Part shown: one piece after another, positions 43,348 to 50,936 of the stretch
How positions within the stretch are numbered: the stretch's first letter is position 1
Layout of the letters: the number at the start of each line of letters is the position of its first letter
Origin: JAABRU01 sp050180235
Lineage (GTDB): Bacteria; Desulfobacterota; Desulfobacteria; Desulfobacterales; Desulfococcaceae
Assembly (NCBI GenBank): GCA_050180235.1
Contig: JBFXEJ010000014.1
Coordinates: forward strand, 1-64,000
DNA length: 64,000 nucleotides
Direction of reading: 5' to 3'
The notes under the pieces: generated by a model
Seen by the model: only the letters and a program-made list of their open reading frames with translations
Databases searched by the model: none
What the model was told of the DNA's origin: nothing
Made by a program: the position numbers and the translations under genes

Positions 43348-43620
43348 TCAGAGCAGGATCTTTTTTTTTAGTTCGGAAATTACTGTATTTTTAGAAATTT
43401 CAAGATTTCTGCTTATATCTCTGACTCCGCTGCTGTTCAGGGTCTGTTTTTCAATCTGTTCTTTGATACCGGGTTTACAGGCATTATAGGAATATTCGGT
43501 TCTGAAACTTTTTTTGCAGTTATTACAGCGGTAACGCTGCTTACCGTTCGGACTGTGTCCGTTTCTGACGAGATTATCACTGCCGCAGTGGGGGCAGGTA
43601 ATCTGAATATACTGTTTCAT
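43348..43620 (-). CDS. insA: IS1 InsA-type zinc-finger/HTH protein
   Basis: A 90-residue protein: zinc ribbon CPHCGSDNLVRNGH and YRCNNCKKSF, then a helix-turn-helix (VRDISRNLEISKNTVISELKK). It binds the IS ends and represses transposition. Its last sense codons lie over the nine-A run where -1 slippage gives the InsAB' transposase. The start at 43620 is the ATG at the conserved MKQYIQITCPHC. Confidence 0.88.
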   Translation of the reverse strand: MKQYIQITCPHCGSDNLVRNGHSPNGKQRYRCNNCKKSFRTEYSYNACKPGIKEQIEKQTLNSSGVRDISRNLEISKNTVISELKKKILL

Positions 43621-43674
43621 AAAAATAATTATACATATTAAAAAAACATTAATCAACCTTTTTGACCCACTACC

Positions 43675-44045
43675 AAATTTCCGTGTATAAAGTTTTCAGA
43701 AAAATCCGGTTTTCCGGAAAAACCGGATTTTTTGAATACACTAAAAATTTCGTTTGCCTGCTTATCTTTTTTGCCATACGGATTTTTTTCCCGGAAAAAT
43801 CCGGGCTGAATATTTTTAAAACAGTTTCTGACAATGAATATCCCTATAACGAATAAAGATTGCGCAAGTCAAGTGAAAAAAAATAACTGCATGAATGAAA
43901 ATGCTGTATTTTCCATAACTGGCAGATTGAAAATCTCCGTTTCTGTGACTGAATCATGATTATATGAAATCTGAAAGATAATTGTGCATTAGTCTTCGTG
44001 GAACTTTGTGTCTTCTCTGCAGATTAAAATAAACCTCTCGTCCTG
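43675..44045. other. Repeat-rich gap beside the IS1 element
   Basis: No gene is seen. It contains a CCGGATTTTT palindrome (43699-43734) within an about 100-bp repeat shared, inverted, with 16640-16715, and a partial GAAATCTGAAAG repeat (about 43968-44040). Confidence 0.55.
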
Positions 44046-46688
44046 TCACGCGTCCCCAATCAGCGCTATAACAGCATCTGTAAGGGAATTGTCATCAAAA
44101 TCGGTTTTGGTGAGATAATAATTGGCTCCGGCCTTGAGTCCCTGCAGCCGGTCATCATCTGAGGCCTTGTAGGACACCACCACCACAGGCAGGGAAGCAA
44201 GTTCTGTATGCTGTCGGATATTGCGGATAAGTTCAAATCCGTTCATCCGGGGCATGTCTATGTCTGTCACCACCATATCATATGTGGCAGTGCGCAGACA
44301 GTTCCAGCCATCCTGACCATCCACAGCCACATCCACTTCATATCCTTTGTTTTCCAAAATCTTGCGTTCCTTTTCCCGAACAATAAAGGAATCCTCCACC
44401 ACCAGAATCCGTTTGGGAACTGACCGGTCTTCTGCCTCTGTTCCGCTGTCCACCCTGCTCAGACGGCTTTTTCCGCTCAGCAGACCGCCGATGGAGTGCA
44501 CCATATCCTCCACATCAAAAATCAGCACAGGCGAACCATCCATCATCACGGCTGCCGCGCTGATGTCCGGTATTTTTCCCAGCCTGGGATCCAGAGGCCG
44601 CACAACCAAATCGCATTCTCCCAGAAATCTGTCCACCACCATGCCATAGGCATGACTCCGGTCACTGACCACCACCACATTCACGGTCTCCCGTTTCACA
44701 TCCGAGGCAGGGATTTCCAGCACCTCCCGGATGTCAACCAAAGCGATATTATTGTCATCAAAGCGGAAATACTGACGATCTTCCACCACCTGCATATCTG
44801 ATCTTTCCACCCTGATGCACCGGTCAATGCGTGCTAAGGGAAACGCATAGGATTCTCCCGCGATTTCCACGAGAAAAGTGCGGATCACAGAAAGGGTCAG
44901 AGGCAGTTCCATATGAAAACTCAGCCCTTTTCCCGGAATGGAACTGACCCGGATCACGCCTCCCACTTCATGGACGGTGCTGTGAACCACATCCAGCCCC
45001 ACGCCCCGGCCTGCGATTTCTGTCACAGACTTTGCCGTGGAAAATCCCGGCAGAAAAAGAAAATCCATCAGTTCCGGCACACTCAGATGCCGGGCAATGT
45101 CAGGCCGGGCCTTTCCCATGTCAATAATTTCTGCACGCAGTTCTTCCGGATCAATGCCCGCGCCGTCATCAGACACAATGATCATCAGCATTCCTGCCCT
45201 GTGCGTGGCTTCAATGCGGATGGTTCCGGTTTCGGATTTCCCGGCAGCGATGCGTTTTTCCGGTTCTTCAATGCCGTGTGCCACCGCATTGCACAGCAGA
45301 TGACTGATAGGCGCGTCCAGTTTTTCCAGAATATCCCGATCCACTTCTGTGGATTCGCCCAGAATTTCCAGACGTACCTTTTTCCCCAGTTTCCGGGCCA
45401 GATCCCTGACGGTGCGGGGATATTTTTGGGTTCCTTCGGAAAAGGGACACATGCGCACACCAATCACCTCATGGTAAAGCCGGTCTGCAATCGCGGCTGA
45501 AACATTGGTGAACATGTCAATGTCATTAATCCGCTCCGCAAGCTGCAGACTGCCGGTTTTGATTTTTTCCCGCAGTTGCAGACACAGGGACTGGGCATGT
45601 TCCAGGTCTTTGTGAGAGTTCAGTTCCTTGAGCATTTCATCCAGAATCAGGGAAATATCCCTCTGACTGCGTTTGAGCATGAGCAGGGAAGCTGTAAAAG
45701 GCGGCAGCCAGCGAGCCGCCACCACCACTTCTCCGGCCAGCCCCATAAGGCGTTCTATTTTTGATGCTGTGACACGCACTGTGCGTTCCTGCCCTGTGAT
45801 TTTCAGGGATGCAGGCGAAGTGTCTGTATGCGGAACATCCGCTGTTTCCGGATGTGTATTGTCTGCATGGGATTTGGCAGCGTATATGGGCGAAGTGTCT
45901 GTATGCAGAGTCTGCGCTGTTTCCGATGCCGGGGATTCTGCAAAACCGTGTGCAGCACAGGAATCAGGGGAATGGGTAGGAGATTTTGCTGTTTCGGCAA
46001 AAACCGGTTCCGGTTTTTCAGCACTTTGGAATTTCAGGTTTTCCCGGACAGCAGGAGATTCCGCAGCTTTTGCCGGAACCGATTCTGTTTTCGGCAACTC
46101 TTTGATGACAGGGGATTGACTGTTTTCAGGCAGATCCGGTCTGCTGATCTGATATTGGGACTGTCCAGGTTTTTCTCCGATGCCTGAAACAGGTTTTTCC
46201 GGATCTGCCTCTTTTTCAGGATGGGAGAAACTTTGTCCGTTTTTTTGCAAAATCAGGGGAGATTCAGGAACAGCCGATGCCTGTTCCGGTGCTTTTTCCT
46301 CTGGAAGCAAAATGGATGTGATGGCAGCAATCAGTTCATTCACACGCCCGGACAGCGATTCCTCCCCGGTTTCAGCCAGCTTCAACAGCATGTCCGCGCT
46401 TTGCAGAAGGATGTCCGTATGCTCTGCGCTAAGCCGTATGCCTTTTTTCCGGACTGCCACAAAACAGTCCTCCAGTGTATGGGCCAGCCGGACAGCACTG
46501 CCGAGTTCCACAATCCTCGCGCCGCCTTTGATGGAATGCGCGGCCCGCATAAGTTCCTCAATATGAATCATATTTCCGGAATCATTTTCCAAAGCAAGAA
46601 GCGCTCTGCTCATTGCGGCCGTATGGGTTTCCACTTCTGAGCGGAAAAGATCCAGCATGGAAAAGTTTTCCAAATTCTGTGCGCTCAT
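44046..46688 (-). CDS. Hybrid CheA histidine kinase with receiver (WspE-like)
   Basis: An 880-residue kinase: N-terminal Hpt domain (His51 in AAHSIKGGARIV), a Pro/Ala/Glu-rich linker (about 125-300), dimerisation and HATPase domains (HLLCNAVAHGIEEPEKRI, VSDDGAGIDPEEL, GRGVGLDVV), a CheW-like domain, and a C-terminal receiver (RILVVEDSFIVREKER, phosphoacceptor Asp in VVTDIDMPRMNG). CheA-REC with this gene order is typical of Wsp- and Frz-type systems that control surface behaviour or c-di-GMP. It overlaps the preceding cheW by ATGA. Confidence 0.92.
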   Translation of the reverse strand: MSAQNLENFSMLDLFRSEVETHTAAMSRALLALENDSGNMIHIEELMRAAHSIKGGARIVELGSAVRLAHTLEDCFVAVRKKGIRLSAEHTDILLQSADMLLKLAETGEESLSGRVNELIAAITSILLPEEKAPEQASAVPESPLILQKNGQSFSHPEKEADPEKPVSGIGEKPGQSQYQISRPDLPENSQSPVIKELPKTESVPAKAAESPAVRENLKFQSAEKPEPVFAETAKSPTHSPDSCAAHGFAESPASETAQTLHTDTSPIYAAKSHADNTHPETADVPHTDTSPASLKITGQERTVRVTASKIERLMGLAGEVVVAARWLPPFTASLLMLKRSQRDISLILDEMLKELNSHKDLEHAQSLCLQLREKIKTGSLQLAERINDIDMFTNVSAAIADRLYHEVIGVRMCPFSEGTQKYPRTVRDLARKLGKKVRLEILGESTEVDRDILEKLDAPISHLLCNAVAHGIEEPEKRIAAGKSETGTIRIEATHRAGMLMIIVSDDGAGIDPEELRAEIIDMGKARPDIARHLSVPELMDFLFLPGFSTAKSVTEIAGRGVGLDVVHSTVHEVGGVIRVSSIPGKGLSFHMELPLTLSVIRTFLVEIAGESYAFPLARIDRCIRVERSDMQVVEDRQYFRFDDNNIALVDIREVLEIPASDVKRETVNVVVVSDRSHAYGMVVDRFLGECDLVVRPLDPRLGKIPDISAAAVMMDGSPVLIFDVEDMVHSIGGLLSGKSRLSRVDSGTEAEDRSVPKRILVVEDSFIVREKERKILENKGYEVDVAVDGQDGWNCLRTATYDMVVTDIDMPRMNGFELIRNIRQHTELASLPVVVVSYKASDDDRLQGLKAGANYYLTKTDFDDNSLTDAVIALIGDA

Positions 46689-47365
46689 GTCAGGCTCCTT
46701 TTGAGGCTGGCAAAGAGAAGTTCATCATCGAGCAGCGCCACATTCATATTTTCCCAGCAGAAGATGTTCCGGGTGAATGAAAAACGGGATTTTGCCACTG
46801 TGACAGGTGTGTTCTGAAAACTGTCCGGATGAATCCGGTAAATGCCGTGAATCTCCTCGACCGGAAAAACCCACTGTTTTCCCTCAGATGCCACCACCAT
46901 CATGCGCCGGTATCCTTTCTTTTCCCTGCTGTCTTCGGATTTTTCACGGATATCCAGCAGATCTTTGAGGGAAATGCAAAGCTGAATCTCGCCATGCACA
47001 TTGACCAGACCCAGTAGCACCGGATTTTTTCTGTGGGGCAGGGTGTGAAATTTCTGGGGATCCACCACTTCCCTGAAAAGCCGGGTATGCAGGGCCAGCC
47101 ATTCCTGCCCGACACGGAAGATAACCACCGAAACTGTTCCCGGAGCTTCGCTCTCTTTTCCGGCTGCAATGATTCCGGTCCATTCCTCCCGGTATGCCTC
47201 GGGCAGATCCCTTTCCAGAAGATTGCGGCCTGCATAGATAAACCGTTCACAGTTCCGGCAGTGAATCACTTCTGTCAGACGGGGACACCGTGCTTTTTTT
47301 CTGCTGAAAACCCCAATGATTTTCCAGCAGTTTTCCATTTCCTGCTCCGGTTCTGCGGTTTTCAT
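46685..47365 (-). CDS. CheW-like coupling protein with Cys motif (WspD-like)
   Basis: A 226-residue protein: an N-terminal extension with CWKIIGVFSRKKARCPRL and CRNCERFIYAGRNLLERDLP (about 36), a short Cys-containing motif typical of WspD, followed by a CheW fold (VVIFRVGQEWLALHT, LGLVNVHGEIQLCISLKDLL). It links a chemoreceptor to CheA. ATGA overlaps at both ends. Confidence 0.88.
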   Translation of the reverse strand: MKTAEPEQEMENCWKIIGVFSRKKARCPRLTEVIHCRNCERFIYAGRNLLERDLPEAYREEWTGIIAAGKESEAPGTVSVVIFRVGQEWLALHTRLFREVVDPQKFHTLPHRKNPVLLGLVNVHGEIQLCISLKDLLDIREKSEDSREKKGYRRMMVVASEGKQWVFPVEEIHGIYRIHPDSFQNTPVTVAKSRFSFTRNIFCWENMNVALLDDELLFASLKRSLT

Positions 47366-48666
47366 TCTGCGTCCTCCTTACGGGGAAGTCTGCGTATCCT
47401 CTGCCGCAGAAGTTCTGCCCTGCGCAAATCCCCCCTGTGCTGTGCAATCAGGTACAGATGCTCCAGAGCGTCCTGATGCCCGGGTTCCAGATAAATCACT
47501 TTGTCCATATATGCCTCTGTTTCCCTGTCATTTCCCACAGCATGATAGATCATGCCCATAAGAAAATGTGCTGCTGCACTGAAGGGATTTTCCTCCAGAC
47601 AAATCCGGCATTGTTTAAAGGCCTCATCCAGTTTCCCGCGATCCGCAAGCATACGGGCTTTTTCCAGAAAATCCTGCACGGCAAAAGGTTCCGGGGCTGC
47701 TTCCTGATACTGCACAGTCTCTGTTTTTTCTGAAATTTCAGGCAGTATCGGGACAGTCCGCGTTTTCTGCAGAGCCGGTGTCTCTTTTGCTTTTTCCTGC
47801 ACAGGATACTGCTGTTTCTGCTTTTTCTGCGCAGAAAAAATTTGGGGTTCAGGCAGTTGTGCAGACATGGCTTCCTCTGCTTTTTTCCATGCAAAGGAAC
47901 GGGGACAGGGCAGGCGGATAAATCCGGGATTGCGGAACATGCCCTGTTCCGCATGTCCGAGAAAAACAATTCCTCCGGGTTCCAGCAGCCGTTCTATATT
48001 TCTCACAGCAATGTTTTTGGCAGAAACCGAAAAATAGATCAGCAGATTGCGGCAGAAAACAATATGGTAGGGTTTTTCTTTCCCCAGCAGTCCTTTATCG
48101 ATCAGATTTCCCTGCAGAAAGCAGATATTTTTCCGCAGAGAATCCCTGACCTGAAAACGCTTTCCAATGGTAGAGAAGTAAATATGTCTGTGCGCATATC
48201 CTTCTTTTCGGAAAGATTCCTGTCCGTAAATACCGGCACGGCCGCGTTCCACAGCAGCCCGGCTTACATCCACAGCATCGATATGAAAGGCAGATTCCGG
48301 TATTCCTGCTTCAGCCAGGGTAATGGCAAGGGACCAGACTTCCTCCCCGGTGGAACAGGGAATGCACAGAATCCTGAATATACTGTCTTCTGCTGCATTT
48401 TTCCGCCAGATCTGCACATATTCCGCCAGACAGTCAAACGCAGCCTCATTCCGGAAAAACCAGGTTTCCGGAATCACTGTGAGTTCCGCCAGTTCACTGA
48501 TTTCTCCGGGATGGGCATGAATATAATCCAGATATTCCCCGATGCCGGAAATTTTGCAGGTTTCCATGCGTTTCTGTATGGCTTTGTCAATGGTTTCAGG
48601 CCCGACAGCCTCTTCAGAAACCCCGATTTCCTTTTCCAGCAGAAAACTGATAATCTTGCGCGGCAT
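47362..48666 (-). CDS. CheR methyltransferase with TPR repeats (WspC-like)
   Basis: A 434-residue protein: CheR N-terminal helical and SAM-binding domains (TWFFRNEAAFDCLAEYV, ILCIPCSTGEEVWSLAITLAEAG, IVFCRNLLIYFS, GGIVFLGHAEQ), a linker (about 270-330) and C-terminal TPR repeats (ARMLADRGKLDEAFKQCRICLEENP, AVGNDRETEAYMDKVIYLEPGHQDAL). It methylates glutamates of a chemoreceptor not present in the window. CheR-TPR is characteristic of WspC. Confidence 0.9.
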   Translation of the reverse strand: MPRKIISFLLEKEIGVSEEAVGPETIDKAIQKRMETCKISGIGEYLDYIHAHPGEISELAELTVIPETWFFRNEAAFDCLAEYVQIWRKNAAEDSIFRILCIPCSTGEEVWSLAITLAEAGIPESAFHIDAVDVSRAAVERGRAGIYGQESFRKEGYAHRHIYFSTIGKRFQVRDSLRKNICFLQGNLIDKGLLGKEKPYHIVFCRNLLIYFSVSAKNIAVRNIERLLEPGGIVFLGHAEQGMFRNPGFIRLPCPRSFAWKKAEEAMSAQLPEPQIFSAQKKQKQQYPVQEKAKETPALQKTRTVPILPEISEKTETVQYQEAAPEPFAVQDFLEKARMLADRGKLDEAFKQCRICLEENPFSAAAHFLMGMIYHAVGNDRETEAYMDKVIYLEPGHQDALEHLYLIAQHRGDLRRAELLRQRIRRLPRKEDAE

Positions 48667-49121
48667 CAGAGCATATTCCCCGTTTCCTGCGGCAGAAAAT
48701 CAAGACAGTCCGGAAGACAGTCCACTTCAATATGCCGGATCATGTTTTTTCCCTCCATCATAATATCCCCCAGATACGGAGCTTCCCTCAGCCGCACCGG
48801 AGAAGTGGCAAAACCGCTTTTGCGGATGGTTTCCGTAATCCGTTCCGCCATCAGTCCCATTGTGCAGGAACTGCTGTTTTTTCCTGTATATGAAACCAGA
48901 ATGATACGGGTGCTTAACCGCATTCGGCACGGAACCCCCCGGACAAGACGGCACAGATCCATGACCGGCACAATCTCCCCCCGGTAATTGAAAAAACCCG
49001 CAAAATACGCAGGCCCCTGATCAACCGTGCTGAGGTTTATCATGGGAACAATTTCTTTGATTTTATCGCAGGAAACCGTGTACATTCCGTCTCCGAGATA
49101 AAAAAGCAGCGCCAGTTTCAT
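48666..49121 (-). CDS. CheW-like coupling protein (WspB-like)
   Basis: A 151-residue CheW fold (FYLGDGMYTVSCDKIKEIVPMI, FAGFFNYRGEIVPVMDLCRLV, MGLMAERITETIRKS). It is first of the four-gene chemosensory operon; its TGA overlaps the next ATG by one base. A chemoreceptor gene, CheB and an output regulator are missing on both sides within the window. Confidence 0.9.
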   Translation of the reverse strand: MKLALLFYLGDGMYTVSCDKIKEIVPMINLSTVDQGPAYFAGFFNYRGEIVPVMDLCRLVRGVPCRMRLSTRIILVSYTGKNSSSCTMGLMAERITETIRKSGFATSPVRLREAPYLGDIMMEGKNMIRHIEVDCLPDCLDFLPQETGNML

Positions 49122-49370
49122 GGGATTTCTTTCTGCATATGTTTATGAAATCAGTTGGTTCATATTTCAGAACGGATATGCTGCGGCAGACATTCAGCAG
49201 TTCTGTTTTTTTATTATGGCATATGCACGGGATATTAATCAAGTGATTTGCATCTGCGGATTTATGCTGCACTTTCATTTTATTAAGAGAGAATGATTTA
49301 TCCGGAGTGCCAAACTGAAAATTTGGCACTCCTCCGCTCCTGCAGCCTAATGCTTTGTCAACTTTGATTT

Positions 49371-49475
49371 TAGGTGATTTTCAGAAAAGAATATACCGCC
49401 AAAGTATCAAAAGCTTCCGGCTTTTGCCCTGTGCCTGTGAACTGAACCGGGATATTTATTTTCAGAAATCACCTT
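49371..49475. repeat. AGGTGATTTC-family miniature element, copy 3 (inverted)
   Basis: Ends TAGGTGATTTTCAG and CAGAAATCACCTTA; the interior matches copy 2 (30552-30658) in reverse orientation, including the AAAAGCTTCCGGCTTTTGCC core. Confidence 0.75.
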
Positions 49476-49697
49476 ATAAGTTGAAGTATACAGAAAAACC
49501 AGATTTTTTGGAAAAATCCGGTTTTTTGCAGCGCACAGATTCAGGGCTGACAGAGTACTGATGCTTTGTCAGTTTTGAATTTGTGGGCAAACAAAGAAAA
49601 ATCATTGTGTTTCTGCTTCATTTCCTGTAATTCCTGTGCAGACAAATCTTTGACAGAAAACATGACACAGTCTGCCTTCAAAATTTGTTTGGTGTAT

Positions 49698-49979
49698 GGT
49701 TCGTGGTTTAAAAACAGGAGCAATATCTCTTTTCGCCTGAAATTTCCCACAGAGGACACAGAGTTTGTTTTTCGTGTATATTCGTGTGATTCGTGGTTTA
49801 AAAACAGGAGAGATATCTCTTTTCGCCTGAATTTCCCACAGAGGACACAGAGTTTGTTTTTCGTGTATATTCGTGTGATTCGTGGTTTAAAAACAGGAGA
49901 GATATCTCTTTTCGCCTGAAATTTCCCACAGAGGACACAGAGTTTCTTTTTTCGTGTATATTTGTGTGATTCGTGGTAA
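49698..49979. repeat. About 90-bp tandem repeat, just over three units
   Basis: Units begin at about 49698, 49788, 49877 and 49968 with TTCGTGGTTTAAAAACAGGA. Each also contains CCCACAGAGGACACAGAGTT. Unit length varies by one or two bases (89-91). Confidence 0.85.
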
Positions 49980-50046
49980 AAAAAACCGCTCTTATCTTTC
50001 ATCTCTGACACAGTTTGGCATTAATTTTTTGCAGGAGAGGTGGCAG

Positions 50047-50565
50047 ATGAAACTGCCTGAGAAAAAAAAGGACAAAATCGGAATTCTTATCGCTTCCGCG
50101 CTCGGTCTGGGATTTTCCCCGGTACTGCCCGGAACCTGCGGGGCTTTGCTGGGAGTATGCTTTCATGTGCTGATCGTATCCCTGTTTCCGGCAAAAATGC
50201 ACCTGGGGCTGCTGACCTTCACCTTTATCGCGGTATGCGCGGCCAGCCATGTTCTGACCCCGCTGGCAGAATCTTACTGGGAAAGCAAAGATCCCGGTCA
50301 GTTTGTTCTCGATGAGGTAGCCGGGTATCTGTTTGTTCCCATTCTATTCCGGGAAGGGGAACTGTGGAAGGTTGTACTTTGGGGATTTGTGCTGTTCCGG
50401 ATCTTTGACATCTTCAAACTCATGCCCCCGGCCCGGCTCATTGATCAGGAACTGCACGGACCCTGGGGCATTCTCCTTGATGATCTGGTCAGTGCCGCAT
50501 ATGCCGCGTTTTTCATGTATCTCATTTACTGGTTTGGCCCGGAGTCTCTGATCGGAAAAGGATAA
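50047..50565 (+). CDS. pgpA: Phosphatidylglycerophosphatase A
   Basis: A 172-residue membrane protein with motifs PVLPGTCGALLGV (about 23), KDPGQFVLDEVAGYL (about 82, catalytic acidic cluster) and GPWGILLDDLVSAAYAAFF (about 138). It dephosphorylates phosphatidylglycerol phosphate to phosphatidylglycerol. The start at 50047 is chosen for GGAGAGG; an upstream extension to 49954 would translate the tandem repeat. Single gene. Confidence 0.92.
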   Translation: MKLPEKKKDKIGILIASALGLGFSPVLPGTCGALLGVCFHVLIVSLFPAKMHLGLLTFTFIAVCAASHVLTPLAESYWESKDPGQFVLDEVAGYLFVPILFREGELWKVVLWGFVLFRIFDIFKLMPPARLIDQELHGPWGILLDDLVSAAYAAFFMYLIYWFGPESLIGKG

Positions 50566-50936
50566 AAAAGGAAATTAATGCCGGGATGTTTTCCGATCTG
50601 CTGATTTACCTTGCGCCAACCCTCATGCCGGCAAAAGCCGGTATCCGGAACCGGTTGAAAAAACCGGACTTTGACGTGAGATCAGCCGAACGGTTCCGGT
50701 CTGCGCCGGAATGGCAGTAAAAGGTGGCAATTTGCTGATTTTTTAAATAGATGAGTAACTGATGTTACGCCACACTTTAAGAAATCAGCAGGTTAATGCA
50801 GATGCCGTCATTCCGGTGAAAACCGGAATCCAGTTATTCCGGACAGTTCTGGATACCGACTTTCGTCGGTATGACCCGGTGGCGTAACATCAGTGAGTAA
50901 TATGATCTGCTGAGATTCTGCTGTAACCTTCTCTTT
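50566..50936. other. Gap with miniature inverted-repeat element
   Basis: No gene is seen. The right half is the 137-bp element at 50758-50894. The left half holds partial CCGGAATG/CATGCCGGC-type palindromes. Confidence 0.5.
50758..50894. mobile_element. 137-bp miniature element with 16-bp perfect terminal repeats
   Basis: ACTGATGTTACGCCAC at 50758-50773 and its exact complement at 50879-50894, flanked by a 5-bp direct repeat GAGTA (50753-50757, 50895-50899). The interior carries a TCATTCCGGTGAAAACCGGA palindrome. A second, decayed member lies at about 62038-62170. Confidence 0.8.

Larger units (their letters stand above)
42853..43674 (-). mobile_element. IS1-family insertion sequence, intact, with target duplication
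   Basis: An 822-bp element. The left end GGTAGTGGGTCAAAAAGGTT and the right end (reading inward the same 20 bases) are terminal inverted repeats. An 8-bp direct duplication AAATTTCC flanks it (42845-42852, 43675-43682). It encodes InsA and InsB on the minus strand, linked by a nine-A slippery run. It landed beside the long dispersed repeat that continues at 43683-43770. Identical flanks suggest recent insertion. Confidence 0.93.
49122..50046. other. 925-bp repeat-rich gap
   Basis: It contains a CTGAAAATTTGG palindrome (49308-49332), a miniature element (49371-49475), a CCGGATTTTT palindrome (49493-49527) and a 90-bp tandem repeat array (49698-49979). A minus-strand open frame through the array (49541-50011) translates repeat DNA and is not accepted, although its unique C-terminal part (about 49541-49690) is the least repeat-like. 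Confidence 0.55.

Noticed and set aside
49541..50011. 156-residue minus-strand open frame
   Set aside because: Most of it translates the 90-bp tandem repeat (phrases like KLCVLCGKF recur). There is no ribosome site; only a short unique tail looks protein-like.
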